Source of the DNA: an uncultured Clostridia bacterium
Lineage (GTDB): Bacteria; Bacillota; Clostridia; Oscillospirales; CAG-272
Assembly: GCA_944384515.1 (NCBI GenBank)
Contig: CALWTU010000114.1
Span: 1-44,961 of the forward strand
Reading direction: 5' to 3'
Length of the DNA: 44,961 nucleotides
Each line of letters starts with the position of its first letter. The first letter of the stretch is position 1. The notes beneath the pieces are model-generated. The model made no database searches, was not told the origin of the DNA, and was given only the letters and a program-made list of their open reading frames with translations. Of the stretch, positions 16,354 through 25,373 are shown one piece after another. Position numbers and translations under genes: made by a program.

Positions 16354-17229
16354 ATGGCGAAAAAGTTAAGAACACGCGGACACAGAGTTGTCCTTAACCG
16401 TTCGGCCGGCGGTGATACCGGTATTACCATAGTACTCACGCTTATGGGACTTTTCATGTTCCTTCCGATGTACTATGTTATTATTCAGTCATTTAAACCT
16501 CTTGACGAACTTTTCATGTTTCCTCCTCGCTTCTACGTAATCAATCCTACATTTGATAACTTCACAGACTTGGTAACATTGCTTAGCGACTCATGGGTTC
16601 CTTTCTCAAGATATATTTTCAACACAGTGTTCATCACACTGTTCGGTACGCTTGGAAACCTGATATTCGGTTCAATGGCGGCATATGCGCTGGCAAAGCT
16701 TCGTTTCCCCGGAAGAAATGCTATATTCCAGCTTATAGTAATGTCACTCATGTTCCACTCAACGGTAAACCAGGTTACACACTTTATTATTCTTTCCGCC
16801 TTCGGATGGATAGATACATATCTTTCAATAATTGTGCCGTCAATGGCAGGAACGATGGGACTTTACCTTATGAAGCAGTTCATGGAGACATCTGTTCCGG
16901 ATACGGTTCTTGAATCTGCCCGTCTTGACGGAGCAAGCGAGTTCAGAACATATCTGACTATTGCGATGCCTATGGTTAAGCCGGCGTGGCTTACACTTAT
17001 AATCGAGTGTTTCAAAACACTTTGGAACTCAGGTTCTTCAATCTACATTCACTCAGAGGAACTGAAAACATTCAACTACGCCATTCAGCAGATAGTATCC
17101 GGAGGTATAGCGAGATCGGGTGCCGGAGCGGCGGCAACGGTTGTAATGATGCTCGTACCTGTCGGAGTATTCGTTCTTAACCAGAGTAAGATCATTGAAA
17201 CTATGGGTTCATCCGGTATGAAAGATTAA
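16354..17229 (+). CDS. Sugar ABC transporter permease, UgpE/MalG-like (pair A)
   Basis: This permease of about 291 residues has six hydrophobic segments and the EAA motif ESARLDGASEFRTYL followed by IAMPMVKPA. I prefer ATG at 16354, just after the stop of the upstream gene (16350-16352); a GTG at 16345 is in frame and would add three residues. The partly shared ribosome site AAGGTAGGTGAG lies in the end of the upstream gene, so translation is probably coupled. The protein completes the first permease pair of the operon. Confidence 0.9.
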   Translation: MAKKLRTRGHRVVLNRSAGGDTGITIVLTLMGLFMFLPMYYVIIQSFKPLDELFMFPPRFYVINPTFDNFTDLVTLLSDSWVPFSRYIFNTVFITLFGTLGNLIFGSMAAYALAKLRFPGRNAIFQLIVMSLMFHSTVNQVTHFIILSAFGWIDTYLSIIVPSMAGTMGLYLMKQFMETSVPDTVLESARLDGASEFRTYLTIAMPMVKPAWLTLIIECFKTLWNSGSSIYIHSEELKTFNYAIQQIVSGGIARSGAGAAATVVMMLVPVGVFVLNQSKIIETMGSSGMKD

Positions 17230-17239
17230 GGAGGCAATA

Positions 17240-19414
17240 ATGAAAAAAATCACTAAAATATTAGTTTTTGCACTTGTTGCAGTGATGCTTTTCGGTGCAG
17301 TTGGGGCCTCCGCATTTGAGCCTTATGAAACATACACTTACTCAATTGACGGCGAAGCAATGAAATCACCTCCGGCTTACAGAGCTGAGGATGTACTAGA
17401 TGCACTTGATATGAATCTCGGTGCGATAACTCCTGACACACCGAACTTTAATTCCGCAAGTGATCTTGTTGTTGACGAACAGGGAGATATATACATTGCG
17501 GATAAGGGTAATAACCGTATAGTAATTCTTGATAAATACTATCAGGCAAAAGCGGTAATTTCCTCATATGTTGATGAAAACGGTAAGACTCAGACGTTTA
17601 ACGCTCCGCAAGGACTTTATGTAACAGACCCTAACATAACAACAACCGGCGAGAGTTACATCTATGTTTGCGATACCGGAAATTTCCGGATTGTAATTTT
17701 TGACCGTGACTATAACTATGTAAGAACTGTTGTCAAGCCGGAGAGTGAGATACTTTCAGCCGACGCGTTCAAGCCTATGTCTATAGCGGTTGACCTTTAC
17801 GGTAAGATGTTCATTACATCTACATCATGCTACGAGGGCGTTATAGTGCTTTCGAGCGAGGGTGACTTTACAGGATTCAGCGGCGCGCAGGACGTGTCCG
17901 TATCTCTTATAAAGAGGATCTGGAGTAAATTCCAGACAAAGGAGCAGAGAGAAACAGCTATAAAGACTCTTGCGGTTCCTTACAATAACATAACGGTTGA
18001 TAAAGACGGTTTCATCTATGTAACCACGAATACAACCGATATGGACAAAATGACAGATCAGTGGAAAGCACTTACTTCCAAGTCTTCAACCAACTCTCCG
18101 GTTAAGAAGCTTAATGCTGCGGGAGATGAGGTTATGAAGCGTAACGGATTCTTTGATCCGGGCGGAGAAGTAAATGTAATGTCCAATGAGGTTTCGCAGA
18201 TAATCGATGTATCTATAGGAGCCGAGGGCTCATGGTCAATTCTTGACCAGAAGCGCTCAAGAATATTCACATACGACTCAAACGGAAACTTGCTGTTTGC
18301 TTTCGGTGATATCGGAGACCAGCTCGGTAACGGTGAGAAGTTTGTTGCGATGACATATCACATTGTAGACGGCAAACATTATATGATTCTTCTTGATAAC
18401 TCAACAAGCGGATACAGACTCACAGTTTACTCGCCTACAAAATACTGCGATACGATTATGAGCGCATTGGCTACTGCCAACAACAATAACTATTCTGAAT
18501 CAATAACATATTGGCAGGATGTTCTTACACAGAACAACAACTTTGACCTTGCTTATATCGGTATAGGAAAAGCGCTGTTTAATCAGGGTAAGTATGAAGA
18601 GGCACAGAAGATGCTTGAGAATGCATACGAGACTGATGTACACGGTAAAGCCTTTTCTCAGATAAGAAAGGAATTTATACAGAAATACCTCCTTTTAATT
18701 GTTATAGGAGTTATAGTACTTCTTGTTGCATTCTTCAAGTTCCTCGGATATGCTAAAAAGAAGAACAAGGTTACAACGCTCAAAGTGGGCAGGAAGACCT
18801 ACTGGGAGGAACTTATCTATGCGTTCCACCTTATGTTCCACCCGTTCGACGGCTTCTGGGATTTGAAGCACGAGCAAAGAGGATCTTTGAGAGCATCGTT
18901 TACTATTATAGGAATAACAATTCTTGCATTCTTCTATCAGGCTATAGGAAGAGGATATTCCTTCAATCCGAGAGGAGATTTCTCAACGGTATTCCTTCAG
19001 CTTATTGCCGTAATAGTTCCGGTAATACTTTGGTGTGTGGGAAACTGGTGTCTGACATCACTCTTTGACGGTGAGGGAAGCTTCAAAGACATTATTGTGG
19101 CTACAGGATATGCGCTCTCACCGCTTCCCGGATTTATAATTCTTTCAACAATTCTTACAAACGTTATGACTTCATCTGAAGGAACAATGGTTACATTGCT
19201 TGTAACAATTGGCTATGTATGGGCAGGAATTCTGCTTTTCTTCGGAATGCTCGTAACACACGATTATTCCTTGAACAAGAACTTTGTTGTAACACTTGGA
19301 ACGATTGTAGCGATGGGTATTATAATGTTTGTTATGATCCTGTTCTCAAGCCTTGTTGCAAAGATGATTTCCTTTGTTGTTGCACTGTTATCCGAAATAG
19401 GCAACCGTATATAG
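17240..19414 (+). CDS. NHL propeller-TPR-Yip1-like membrane protein of the transport operon
   Basis: This 724-residue protein has a signal peptide (1-25, ASA cleavage site), then an NHL-type beta-propeller (about 65-400) with clear blades such as DIYIADKGNNRIVILD and YIYVCDTGNFRIVIFD. A short TPR-like helical pair follows (about 407-470: SITYWQDVL, LAYIGIGKALFNQGKYEEA). A membrane helix lies at about 482-503, then a basic loop and a C-terminal block of about five membrane helices (515-715) resembling the Yip1 domain. The propeller and TPR should face outside, anchored by the membrane block. I recall YIP1-family proteins beside DUF5696 genes in Paenibacillus-type sugar operons. The function is unknown; a scaffold that holds the secreted partners near the permeases is plausible. 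AAGGAGG precedes the ATG, 10 bases after the permease stop. Confidence 0.78.
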   Translation: MKKITKILVFALVAVMLFGAVGASAFEPYETYTYSIDGEAMKSPPAYRAEDVLDALDMNLGAITPDTPNFNSASDLVVDEQGDIYIADKGNNRIVILDKYYQAKAVISSYVDENGKTQTFNAPQGLYVTDPNITTTGESYIYVCDTGNFRIVIFDRDYNYVRTVVKPESEILSADAFKPMSIAVDLYGKMFITSTSCYEGVIVLSSEGDFTGFSGAQDVSVSLIKRIWSKFQTKEQRETAIKTLAVPYNNITVDKDGFIYVTTNTTDMDKMTDQWKALTSKSSTNSPVKKLNAAGDEVMKRNGFFDPGGEVNVMSNEVSQIIDVSIGAEGSWSILDQKRSRIFTYDSNGNLLFAFGDIGDQLGNGEKFVAMTYHIVDGKHYMILLDNSTSGYRLTVYSPTKYCDTIMSALATANNNNYSESITYWQDVLTQNNNFDLAYIGIGKALFNQGKYEEAQKMLENAYETDVHGKAFSQIRKEFIQKYLLLIVIGVIVLLVAFFKFLGYAKKKNKVTTLKVGRKTYWEELIYAFHLMFHPFDGFWDLKHEQRGSLRASFTIIGITILAFFYQAIGRGYSFNPRGDFSTVFLQLIAVIVPVILWCVGNWCLTSLFDGEGSFKDIIVATGYALSPLPGFIILSTILTNVMTSSEGTMVTLLVTIGYVWAGILLFFGMLVTHDYSLNKNFVVTLGTIVAMGIIMFVMILFSSLVAKMISFVVALLSEIGNRI

Positions 19415-19434
19415 TCGGCAGGAGGTAGATTTTA

Positions 19435-22400
19435 ATGAATTTAAAAAGAATATTATCAACTGCTTTGACTGTAGTAATGATATTTACAACAGTAGTTGCG
19501 GTGCTTCCGATTACTGCATCAGCAGCTTATAGCAGTGGATCTAACGGATCCAGTCTCGTTACGGAATACGAAGAGGCGGATTTGAACAATGAACAGCTTA
19601 AGGCTTATCTTTCAGAGTATTTGTCTTATAATTTTGACACGGCTCTTGAGATGCTCGACCATGAGCTTAAGGCCGGATACCTTTACTCGGTAAATTCGGC
19701 AAACAATCTCTATTCAATGTATATCAATAAGTATACAGGTTTCGTGTACTATGTGAATAATACGACATATCAGGTTCTTACAAGTAACCCGATTAATCCG
19801 GGTTATCTCAATAACGGCGGCTCTACCGCGATACAAAGCGAGTACAGAGAAGACCTTATGAGCCAGATTACCGTATCATTCTTTGAGTCAGCAAACTCTC
19901 TTAACAAGTATACTTATACAAGCCATAAGTGGGCTGCGAGCAGAGCACAGATCAGTGTATCTGCAATCAGCGGAGGCTTCAGAGTAAATTATACTCTCGG
20001 TGATACAACGGCGAGATTCCTTCTCCCCGGCAGAATTACAGCGGAGAGCTTTGAAACAAACATACTTGTTCCCATGATTAAGAATTATGAGGAACTTTTA
20101 GAGGAGTACTGCGGCGAGGAGCTTGCCGGTGAAGTACTTACGTTCTTTGAGGGAGGCAAGTATATTCCTTATGAATACGGCTGCATTAACTCAAGTTCAG
20201 GTAAGTCAATGGGTCTTAAGACCTATTTGACAGATACATCTAAACTCTATGACAAGGTTCTCAGTCCGACATCAAGTGAAATTAAGGCGCTTGACGCACT
20301 CCGTATAGCCATTATTCAGCTGTCCGGTGCGTATACGCTTAACGCTCCGCAGAAGTATATCGGAGACGACAGATATACAAGCAGGCTTGAGGAAATGTAT
20401 AACAAGTATCCGATTACCAAGGACGGTACAGCAATTTATGTATACACAGGCTCTGAGCTTTCAGAGACAAAGAGACCTCTTTCTGATATCATAAAGAAAT
20501 ATTGTCCCGATTATACATTCGCCATGATGTTCGAGGACGAGAAGATTTGTGATTATGTAGATAAATCTCTTCAGAAGCCTGTAATCAGATGCGCACTTGA
20601 GTATACATTCAACTCAGATGGTTCGCTTTCAGTGAGACTTCCTGCTAACTCAATTACATTTGACGAGTCGGCATATACACTTACATCAATTACACCGCTT
20701 AAGTTCTTCGGATGCGGAGATATGAAAAATGAGGGTTATATTTTCTATCCGGACGGCAGCGGTACAATCGTAGAGTTTGACGACTTCTATAACGAGGCAA
20801 GTGACAAGAAGATTTCGTTTTCTCTTTCATCTTCCGTTTACGGTAAGGACTACTGCTATTCAGAGATTACCGGAACACACAGACAGATGATTACGATGCC
20901 CGTGTTCGGCCTTGTAAATGAGGTGAAGGCAAATTCAGTTATTAATGCACTCTACGGACAGGAAACTGTTACAAACGGCTTCTTTGCGATTGTTGAAGAG
21001 GGATCGGCGCTTGCCGAGCTCGGCTTCCAGTCCGGAGGTGTGGCGCACAGATTTGCGGGATGCTTTGCATCGTATAACCCGTACCCATCTGATAAGTTTG
21101 ACTTGTCAGAGACTATATCGGTTGGTTCTTTGGGAGAGTACACTATTGTTTCAGAGTCCAAATATACAGGCTCCTATGTGACAAGATATGTAATGCTCAC
21201 TGATGAAGATATAGGAAACACAAAGTACGGCGCGAATAAGTTCTATAAATCCGATTATGTAGGTATGGCGGCATACTACCGTAACTATCTTAAGGATACA
21301 GGTGTTATCGAGGCGCTTGAACTTTCAAATACAGAGCTTCCTTTGTATATTGAAACTCTCGGTGCTATGGATATTATCACAAGAATACTTACATTCCCCG
21401 TAACAAAATCAATTCCGCTGACAACTTTTGAGGATGTTCAGGCTATATATGAACAGCTTACTCAGTGCGAGACGTTCATAACAGAGCAGATAGCGAAGTA
21501 TGAGCAGCTTGCCACAGAAGAGAAGGATCAGAATATAGCGGCTGACTATATCCGTCAGGCGGAGAGATACAAAGAACTTGTCGGAAAGGTTGAAAACCTT
21601 AAAAACATCAACTTCAAGCTTACAGGATATACAAACGGCGGACTTAAATCCACATATCCTACCAAGGTTAAATGGATGAGTTCCTGCGGCGGAAAGAGCG
21701 GATTTGAGAATCTGTATACAACTGCTGCAAGCATCAGTGCGACAGACGGAATGAATTTCGGTGTCTTCCCTGAGTTTGACTTTATGTATATCAACAACAC
21801 ATCTCTCTTTGACGGTATCAGAATCAAGGGTAACGTATCTCGAATGGTTGATAACCGTTATGCTTCAAGACAGGAATACGACAATATTCTTCAGGAGTTT
21901 GAAGTAACGTTTTCACTTGTAATCAGCACAGATGCGCTTGATAAGCTCTATTCAAAGTTTATCTCTAAATTTGATAACTACGATATAAAGACAATATCTG
22001 TATCAACAATGGGCTCATCACTCAACTCAAACTTCTATGCAAAACAGCCGGTTAACCGTGAGGAGTCAAAGGATTACGTAGTTGCAATTCTTGACAGAAT
22101 GGTTAATCAGGACGGATACGAGGTAATGATTGACGCAGGAAATATTTACGCTGCTAAATATGCAGATCATATACTTAATGCGGCAATTGACTCAAGCCAC
22201 TTCAGATATTCATCTTATGCAATTCCGTTTACAGGACTTGTGCTTCATTCATATGTAAACTACACAGGTACACCTCTTAACTATTCAGGTTCACCCGAAT
22301 ATGATATTCTTCGTTCTATTGAGAACGGCGCATCGCTTTATTACATTCTCTGCTATCAGAATTCGGCATATCTGAAAGATGACGAGGATCTTAACGACTA

Positions 22401-23079
22401 CTACGGTGTAGACTATCATAACTGGTATGACAGTATTCTTCTCACATACAAAGAACTTAACGATGCTATCGGAGATCTTCAGTCATACGAAATCGTAGAC
22501 CACAAGATACTTTTTGCCGAGAGAGTTATAGAAGAGTCTGAGATGCTTGAAAATTTTGAGACACTTCAGAACGAGATTCTCGAGATGGTTGAAACACAGC
22601 TTAAAGCTGCAATTGACGAGGCATTCAACGAGCTTAAAGGCGACAGCGCAAACTTCAATAAGAGGGTAAAGGTTGTTGTAGACAGAGCGGCACTGCTCAA
22701 TCAGTTCAGCGAGCTTATCAACCGTGATGTTGCTGAGATTGATGACGGCGACTTCAAGACAAAGTTTGATGCTCTTATTGCGAAGTACCAGGATGAATAT
22801 CCCGGCGACGATGCAAACGGCAACAGCTATGTGGTTAATTTCTCACAGATAACATATGATAGCAAGTACTCTTATGTAACCGACTCATTTGCTACAGATA
22901 AGGATTATGTGTATACCAAGTATACATGTGACAACGGCAATGTTACTATGGTTACATACAGCAACGGAACTGACAGTGTATCATTCCTTCTTAACTACAA
23001 TATGTACTCTGTAACAATCAAACTTGACGGAAATAATACATATACCCTTGGAGCACAAGAGTATATAAGAATAGGCTGA
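19435..23079 (+). CDS. DUF5696-like giant secreted protein of the transport operon
   Basis: This 1214-residue protein has a Sec signal peptide (about 1-31) but no lipobox, no LPXTG and no C-terminal membrane helix. A beta-rich N-terminal half contains GYIFYPDGSGTIVEFD (434-449), a motif I associate with DUF5696. A helical stretch (about 665-720) leads to LTGYTNGG (729-736) and an alternating alpha/beta region to about 1000, which could be a glycosidase-like barrel; this is inference only, as no catalytic pair can be assigned. AGGAGG precedes the ATG, 20 bases after the Yip1-like gene. Position between two permease pairs points to work on the transported substrate or to a structural role in the complex. 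Confidence 0.7.
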   Translation: MNLKRILSTALTVVMIFTTVVAVLPITASAAYSSGSNGSSLVTEYEEADLNNEQLKAYLSEYLSYNFDTALEMLDHELKAGYLYSVNSANNLYSMYINKYTGFVYYVNNTTYQVLTSNPINPGYLNNGGSTAIQSEYREDLMSQITVSFFESANSLNKYTYTSHKWAASRAQISVSAISGGFRVNYTLGDTTARFLLPGRITAESFETNILVPMIKNYEELLEEYCGEELAGEVLTFFEGGKYIPYEYGCINSSSGKSMGLKTYLTDTSKLYDKVLSPTSSEIKALDALRIAIIQLSGAYTLNAPQKYIGDDRYTSRLEEMYNKYPITKDGTAIYVYTGSELSETKRPLSDIIKKYCPDYTFAMMFEDEKICDYVDKSLQKPVIRCALEYTFNSDGSLSVRLPANSITFDESAYTLTSITPLKFFGCGDMKNEGYIFYPDGSGTIVEFDDFYNEASDKKISFSLSSSVYGKDYCYSEITGTHRQMITMPVFGLVNEVKANSVINALYGQETVTNGFFAIVEEGSALAELGFQSGGVAHRFAGCFASYNPYPSDKFDLSETISVGSLGEYTIVSESKYTGSYVTRYVMLTDEDIGNTKYGANKFYKSDYVGMAAYYRNYLKDTGVIEALELSNTELPLYIETLGAMDIITRILTFPVTKSIPLTTFEDVQAIYEQLTQCETFITEQIAKYEQLATEEKDQNIAADYIRQAERYKELVGKVENLKNINFKLTGYTNGGLKSTYPTKVKWMSSCGGKSGFENLYTTAASISATDGMNFGVFPEFDFMYINNTSLFDGIRIKGNVSRMVDNRYASRQEYDNILQEFEVTFSLVISTDALDKLYSKFISKFDNYDIKTISVSTMGSSLNSNFYAKQPVNREESKDYVVAILDRMVNQDGYEVMIDAGNIYAAKYADHILNAAIDSSHFRYSSYAIPFTGLVLHSYVNYTGTPLNYSGSPEYDILRSIENGASLYYILCYQNSAYLKDDEDLNDYYGVDYHNWYDSILLTYKELNDAIGDLQSYEIVDHKILFAERVIEESEMLENFETLQNEILEMVETQLKAAIDEAFNELKGDSANFNKRVKVVVDRAALLNQFSELINRDVAEIDDGDFKTKFDALIAKYQDEYPGDDANGNSYVVNFSQITYDSKYSYVTDSFATDKDYVYTKYTCDNGNVTMVTYSNGTDSVSFLLNYNMYSVTIKLDGNNTYTLGAQEYIRIG

Positions 23080-23095
23080 CGGGAGGCAGATATAA

Positions 23096-24046
23096 ATGGA
23101 AAAAACATTAAAAATAAGTAAAAAACATCGTGCTTCTCTGACAGAAAGAAGAGCAAGAGCCGGATACTTCTTTGTTGCTCCTTTCATACTCGGTATAGTT
23201 CTTATTTACATTCCGATACTTCTCGACTCGATATGGTTCAGTTTCAACAGGCTTGACAATAACAACTTCGTTGACGGTGTTCTTACTCCGGTATTCAAGC
23301 CTGTAGGACTTGAATATTATAAGTATGCTCTGTTTGAGAACGAGAACTTTGTAACAAATATGTTTGCAGGTTTGCAGCAGCTTATATTTGAGGTACCGGC
23401 GGTAATAATCTTTTCACTGTTTATTGCGGTAGTTCTTAACCAGAAGATGCTTGGAAGAGCGGCGTTCCGTGCTATATTCTTCGTACCTGTAATTATATCC
23501 ACAGGTCTTATGGAGACAATCAACAGCCAGGATATTGTATCCGGCAGTATGGAGGGCGGTATCGACGACGGTACAGGTCAGAGCGCTACATCGCAGATTA
23601 TTTCGGTTCTCGATGTTGAAAAACTTTTTGAGAATATGAAAGTCGGAGCACAGCTTGTGGCGTATGTTGTTAATATTGTAAACAACGTTTATAATATAAT
23701 CAACTATTCAGGCGTACAGATGCTTATCTTCCTTGCGGGACTTCAGTCAATATCTCCTGCGATTTACGAGGCGTGCCGTATCGACGGTGCAACCGGTTGG
23801 GAGACTTTCTGGAAGATTACGTTCCCGATGATATCCCCTATGATACTTGTAAACACGGTGTATACGGTAATAAATGCTTTTACCCGTTCGACGAACAAGG
23901 CGATGCAGTTTATTGCACAGCATTATACAGGTAACCATTATCAGGCGACGGCCATGTCGTGGATCTATTTCGTAGTGGTTATACTTATTATTGCCGCCGT
24001 GGGAGGCATAATATCAAGTTTCATATTCTATCAGAGAAAGGATTAA
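23096..24046 (+). CDS. Sugar ABC transporter permease, UgpA/LplB-like (pair B)
   Basis: This 316-residue permease has an EAA motif, EACRIDGATGWETFWKI followed by FPMISPM. Between the hydrophobic segments there is an acidic, Gly-rich insertion (about 140-200, including SMEGGIDDGTGQSATSQ) that is absent from the first UgpA-like permease of this operon and should face outward. The ribosome site GGGAGG lies 10 bases before the ATG, and the spacing from the DUF5696-like gene is 16 bases. It should pair with the next permease to make a second channel. Confidence 0.9.
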   Translation: MEKTLKISKKHRASLTERRARAGYFFVAPFILGIVLIYIPILLDSIWFSFNRLDNNNFVDGVLTPVFKPVGLEYYKYALFENENFVTNMFAGLQQLIFEVPAVIIFSLFIAVVLNQKMLGRAAFRAIFFVPVIISTGLMETINSQDIVSGSMEGGIDDGTGQSATSQIISVLDVEKLFENMKVGAQLVAYVVNIVNNVYNIINYSGVQMLIFLAGLQSISPAIYEACRIDGATGWETFWKITFPMISPMILVNTVYTVINAFTRSTNKAMQFIAQHYTGNHYQATAMSWIYFVVVILIIAAVGGIISSFIFYQRKD

Positions 24047-24058
24047 GGAGGTGTCGAC

Positions 24059-25102
24059 ATGGATTCTAATACAGTAATTAAAAAAGAAACCAAGAATAAA
24101 ATCCGAGTTGACTACGAGGGAAAACTTTCTGTGAAAGATAGACTTTTGGCGAAAGTCAAGGCATCCAACACATGGATCAAGGCCGGCGTTAACGTGCTTA
24201 GATTTATTCTTATGCTTGGCGTGTCATATGTAATTCTTTATCCTTTCATATCCAAGATAGCAGGATCCTTCATGACAAAAGAGGATGTAATCGACTCAAC
24301 GGTGTCACTGATACCTAAGCATCCGACAATTGAGATATATAAGTACATTATAGTAGAGAACCACTATTTGCAGGCATTGCTTAATACGTTGCTTCTCTCG
24401 CTTATATGCGCACTGCTGCAGACATTTATTGCGTGTCTTATCGGATACGGACTTGCAAAGTTTAAATTTAAGGGCAATAAGATTACAATGGGTATTGTTG
24501 TGCTTACGATGATTATACCTCATTCAACTCTTAAGCTTGCGCTTTTGCAGCATTTCTCAAATTTCGATTTGTTCCAGGTGCTTGCATGGAACTATAAGGG
24601 ACCTATCGAGCTCATTTTCGGTAAACCGCTTGCGCTTGATAACAGTTATTGGCCTCTTATCATTCTCTCGGTGTTTGGACTTGCGTTCAAGAACGGTTTG
24701 TACATCTACCTCATGCGTCAGTTCTTTAAGGGTGTTCCCGACGAACTTGAGGAGTCGAGTTATGTTGACGGTGCAGGAGTATTCCGTACCTTCTTCCAGA
24801 TAATTCTTCCTCTTGCCGTTCCGATGATGATTACGGTGTTCCTGTTCTCATTCTCATGGCAGTGGACAGATGAGTTCTATACAACGCTCTTCTTCTTCAG
24901 CGACGCGGATAAAATTTATCTTATGCCTGATATTTGTAAAGTACCTCCGTCTCTTGAAACAGAGTATGCAGGTAAGACAATTTACTATAACGTAATTCAG
25001 AACACAGCCGGAATGATGGTAATTATGCCTTTGATTATTCTGTATGTATTCTGTCAGAGATTCCTTGTACAGGGTATCGAGCGTTCAGGTCTTACAGGCT
25101 GA
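24059..25102 (+). CDS. Sugar ABC transporter permease, UgpE/LplC-like (pair B)
   Basis: This 347-residue permease has a charged, Lys-rich cytoplasmic N-terminal extension of about 45 residues, then six membrane segments and the EAA motif ESSYVDGAGVFRTFFQI followed by LPLAVPM. A polar loop near 275-310 (SDADKIYLMPDI and onwards) probably faces outward. AAGGAGGTG precedes the ATG; the gap from the upstream gene is 12 bases. It is the last gene of the operon. No ATPase gene follows. Confidence 0.9.
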   Translation: MDSNTVIKKETKNKIRVDYEGKLSVKDRLLAKVKASNTWIKAGVNVLRFILMLGVSYVILYPFISKIAGSFMTKEDVIDSTVSLIPKHPTIEIYKYIIVENHYLQALLNTLLLSLICALLQTFIACLIGYGLAKFKFKGNKITMGIVVLTMIIPHSTLKLALLQHFSNFDLFQVLAWNYKGPIELIFGKPLALDNSYWPLIILSVFGLAFKNGLYIYLMRQFFKGVPDELEESSYVDGAGVFRTFFQIILPLAVPMMITVFLFSFSWQWTDEFYTTLFFFSDADKIYLMPDICKVPPSLETEYAGKTIYYNVIQNTAGMMVIMPLIILYVFCQRFLVQGIERSGLTG

Positions 25103-25163
25103 TATTGTCTTGGCGGTGTACTTGTCATTGCGGTGAGAGAGTTATTAATTAGTAATTCTGTTG

Positions 25164-25180
25164 CCGTATGGATGTACTTG
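25164..25180 (+). repeat. 17-bp exact copy of part of the solute-binding protein gene
   Basis: CCGTATGGATGTACTTG occurs here and at 14484-14500, where it encodes the conserved YRMDVL stretch of the binding protein. The frame here reads CRMDVL and soon runs out of similarity. It may be a remnant of a decayed binding-protein gene or chance. Confidence 0.4.
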
Positions 25181-25205
25181 TTAAAGCAAAAAGAAAAATT
25201 ATATT

Positions 25206-25271
25206 GGGCTCTCGTATTGAGGCACAGCCCGAAACAAAACAGGACAGAAACGGTTTTTATCGTTTCTGTCC
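25206..25271 (+). terminator. Double hairpin after the transport operon
   Basis: GGGCT (25206-25210) pairs with AGCCC (25226-25230), and then GGACAGAAACG (25242-25252) pairs perfectly with CGTTTCTGTCC (25261-25271) around an 8-base loop. The T content after the second stem is modest. It is about 140 bases beyond the last permease stop and is the most likely operon end. Confidence 0.65.
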
Positions 25272-25281
25272 CATTACTTTT

Positions 25282-25308
25282 GTAACATATTATATTGAAT
25301 AATGTTAC
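25282..25308. repeat. Interrupted palindrome between two terminators
   Basis: GTAACA (25282-25287) and TTAT (25290-25293) are matched by ATAA (25299-25302) and TGTTAC (25303-25308). It lies between one hairpin terminator and another, so it could be an operator for a short transcript or part of an RNA fold. Confidence 0.35.
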
Positions 25309-25327
25309 TATAGTAAAATGTTATATA

Positions 25328-25373
25328 AAAACGGTTGAAAATCAGCTGAGAGGTGCGTTTTCACCGTTTTTTG
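25328..25373 (+). terminator. Second intrinsic terminator downstream of the transport operon
   Basis: AACGGTTGAAAA (25330-25341) pairs with TTTTCACCGTT (25358-25368) with one bulged base, and the descending strand merges into a T run (25367-25372). It is a better intrinsic terminator than the preceding double hairpin and would act as backup or end a separate short RNA. Confidence 0.7.
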
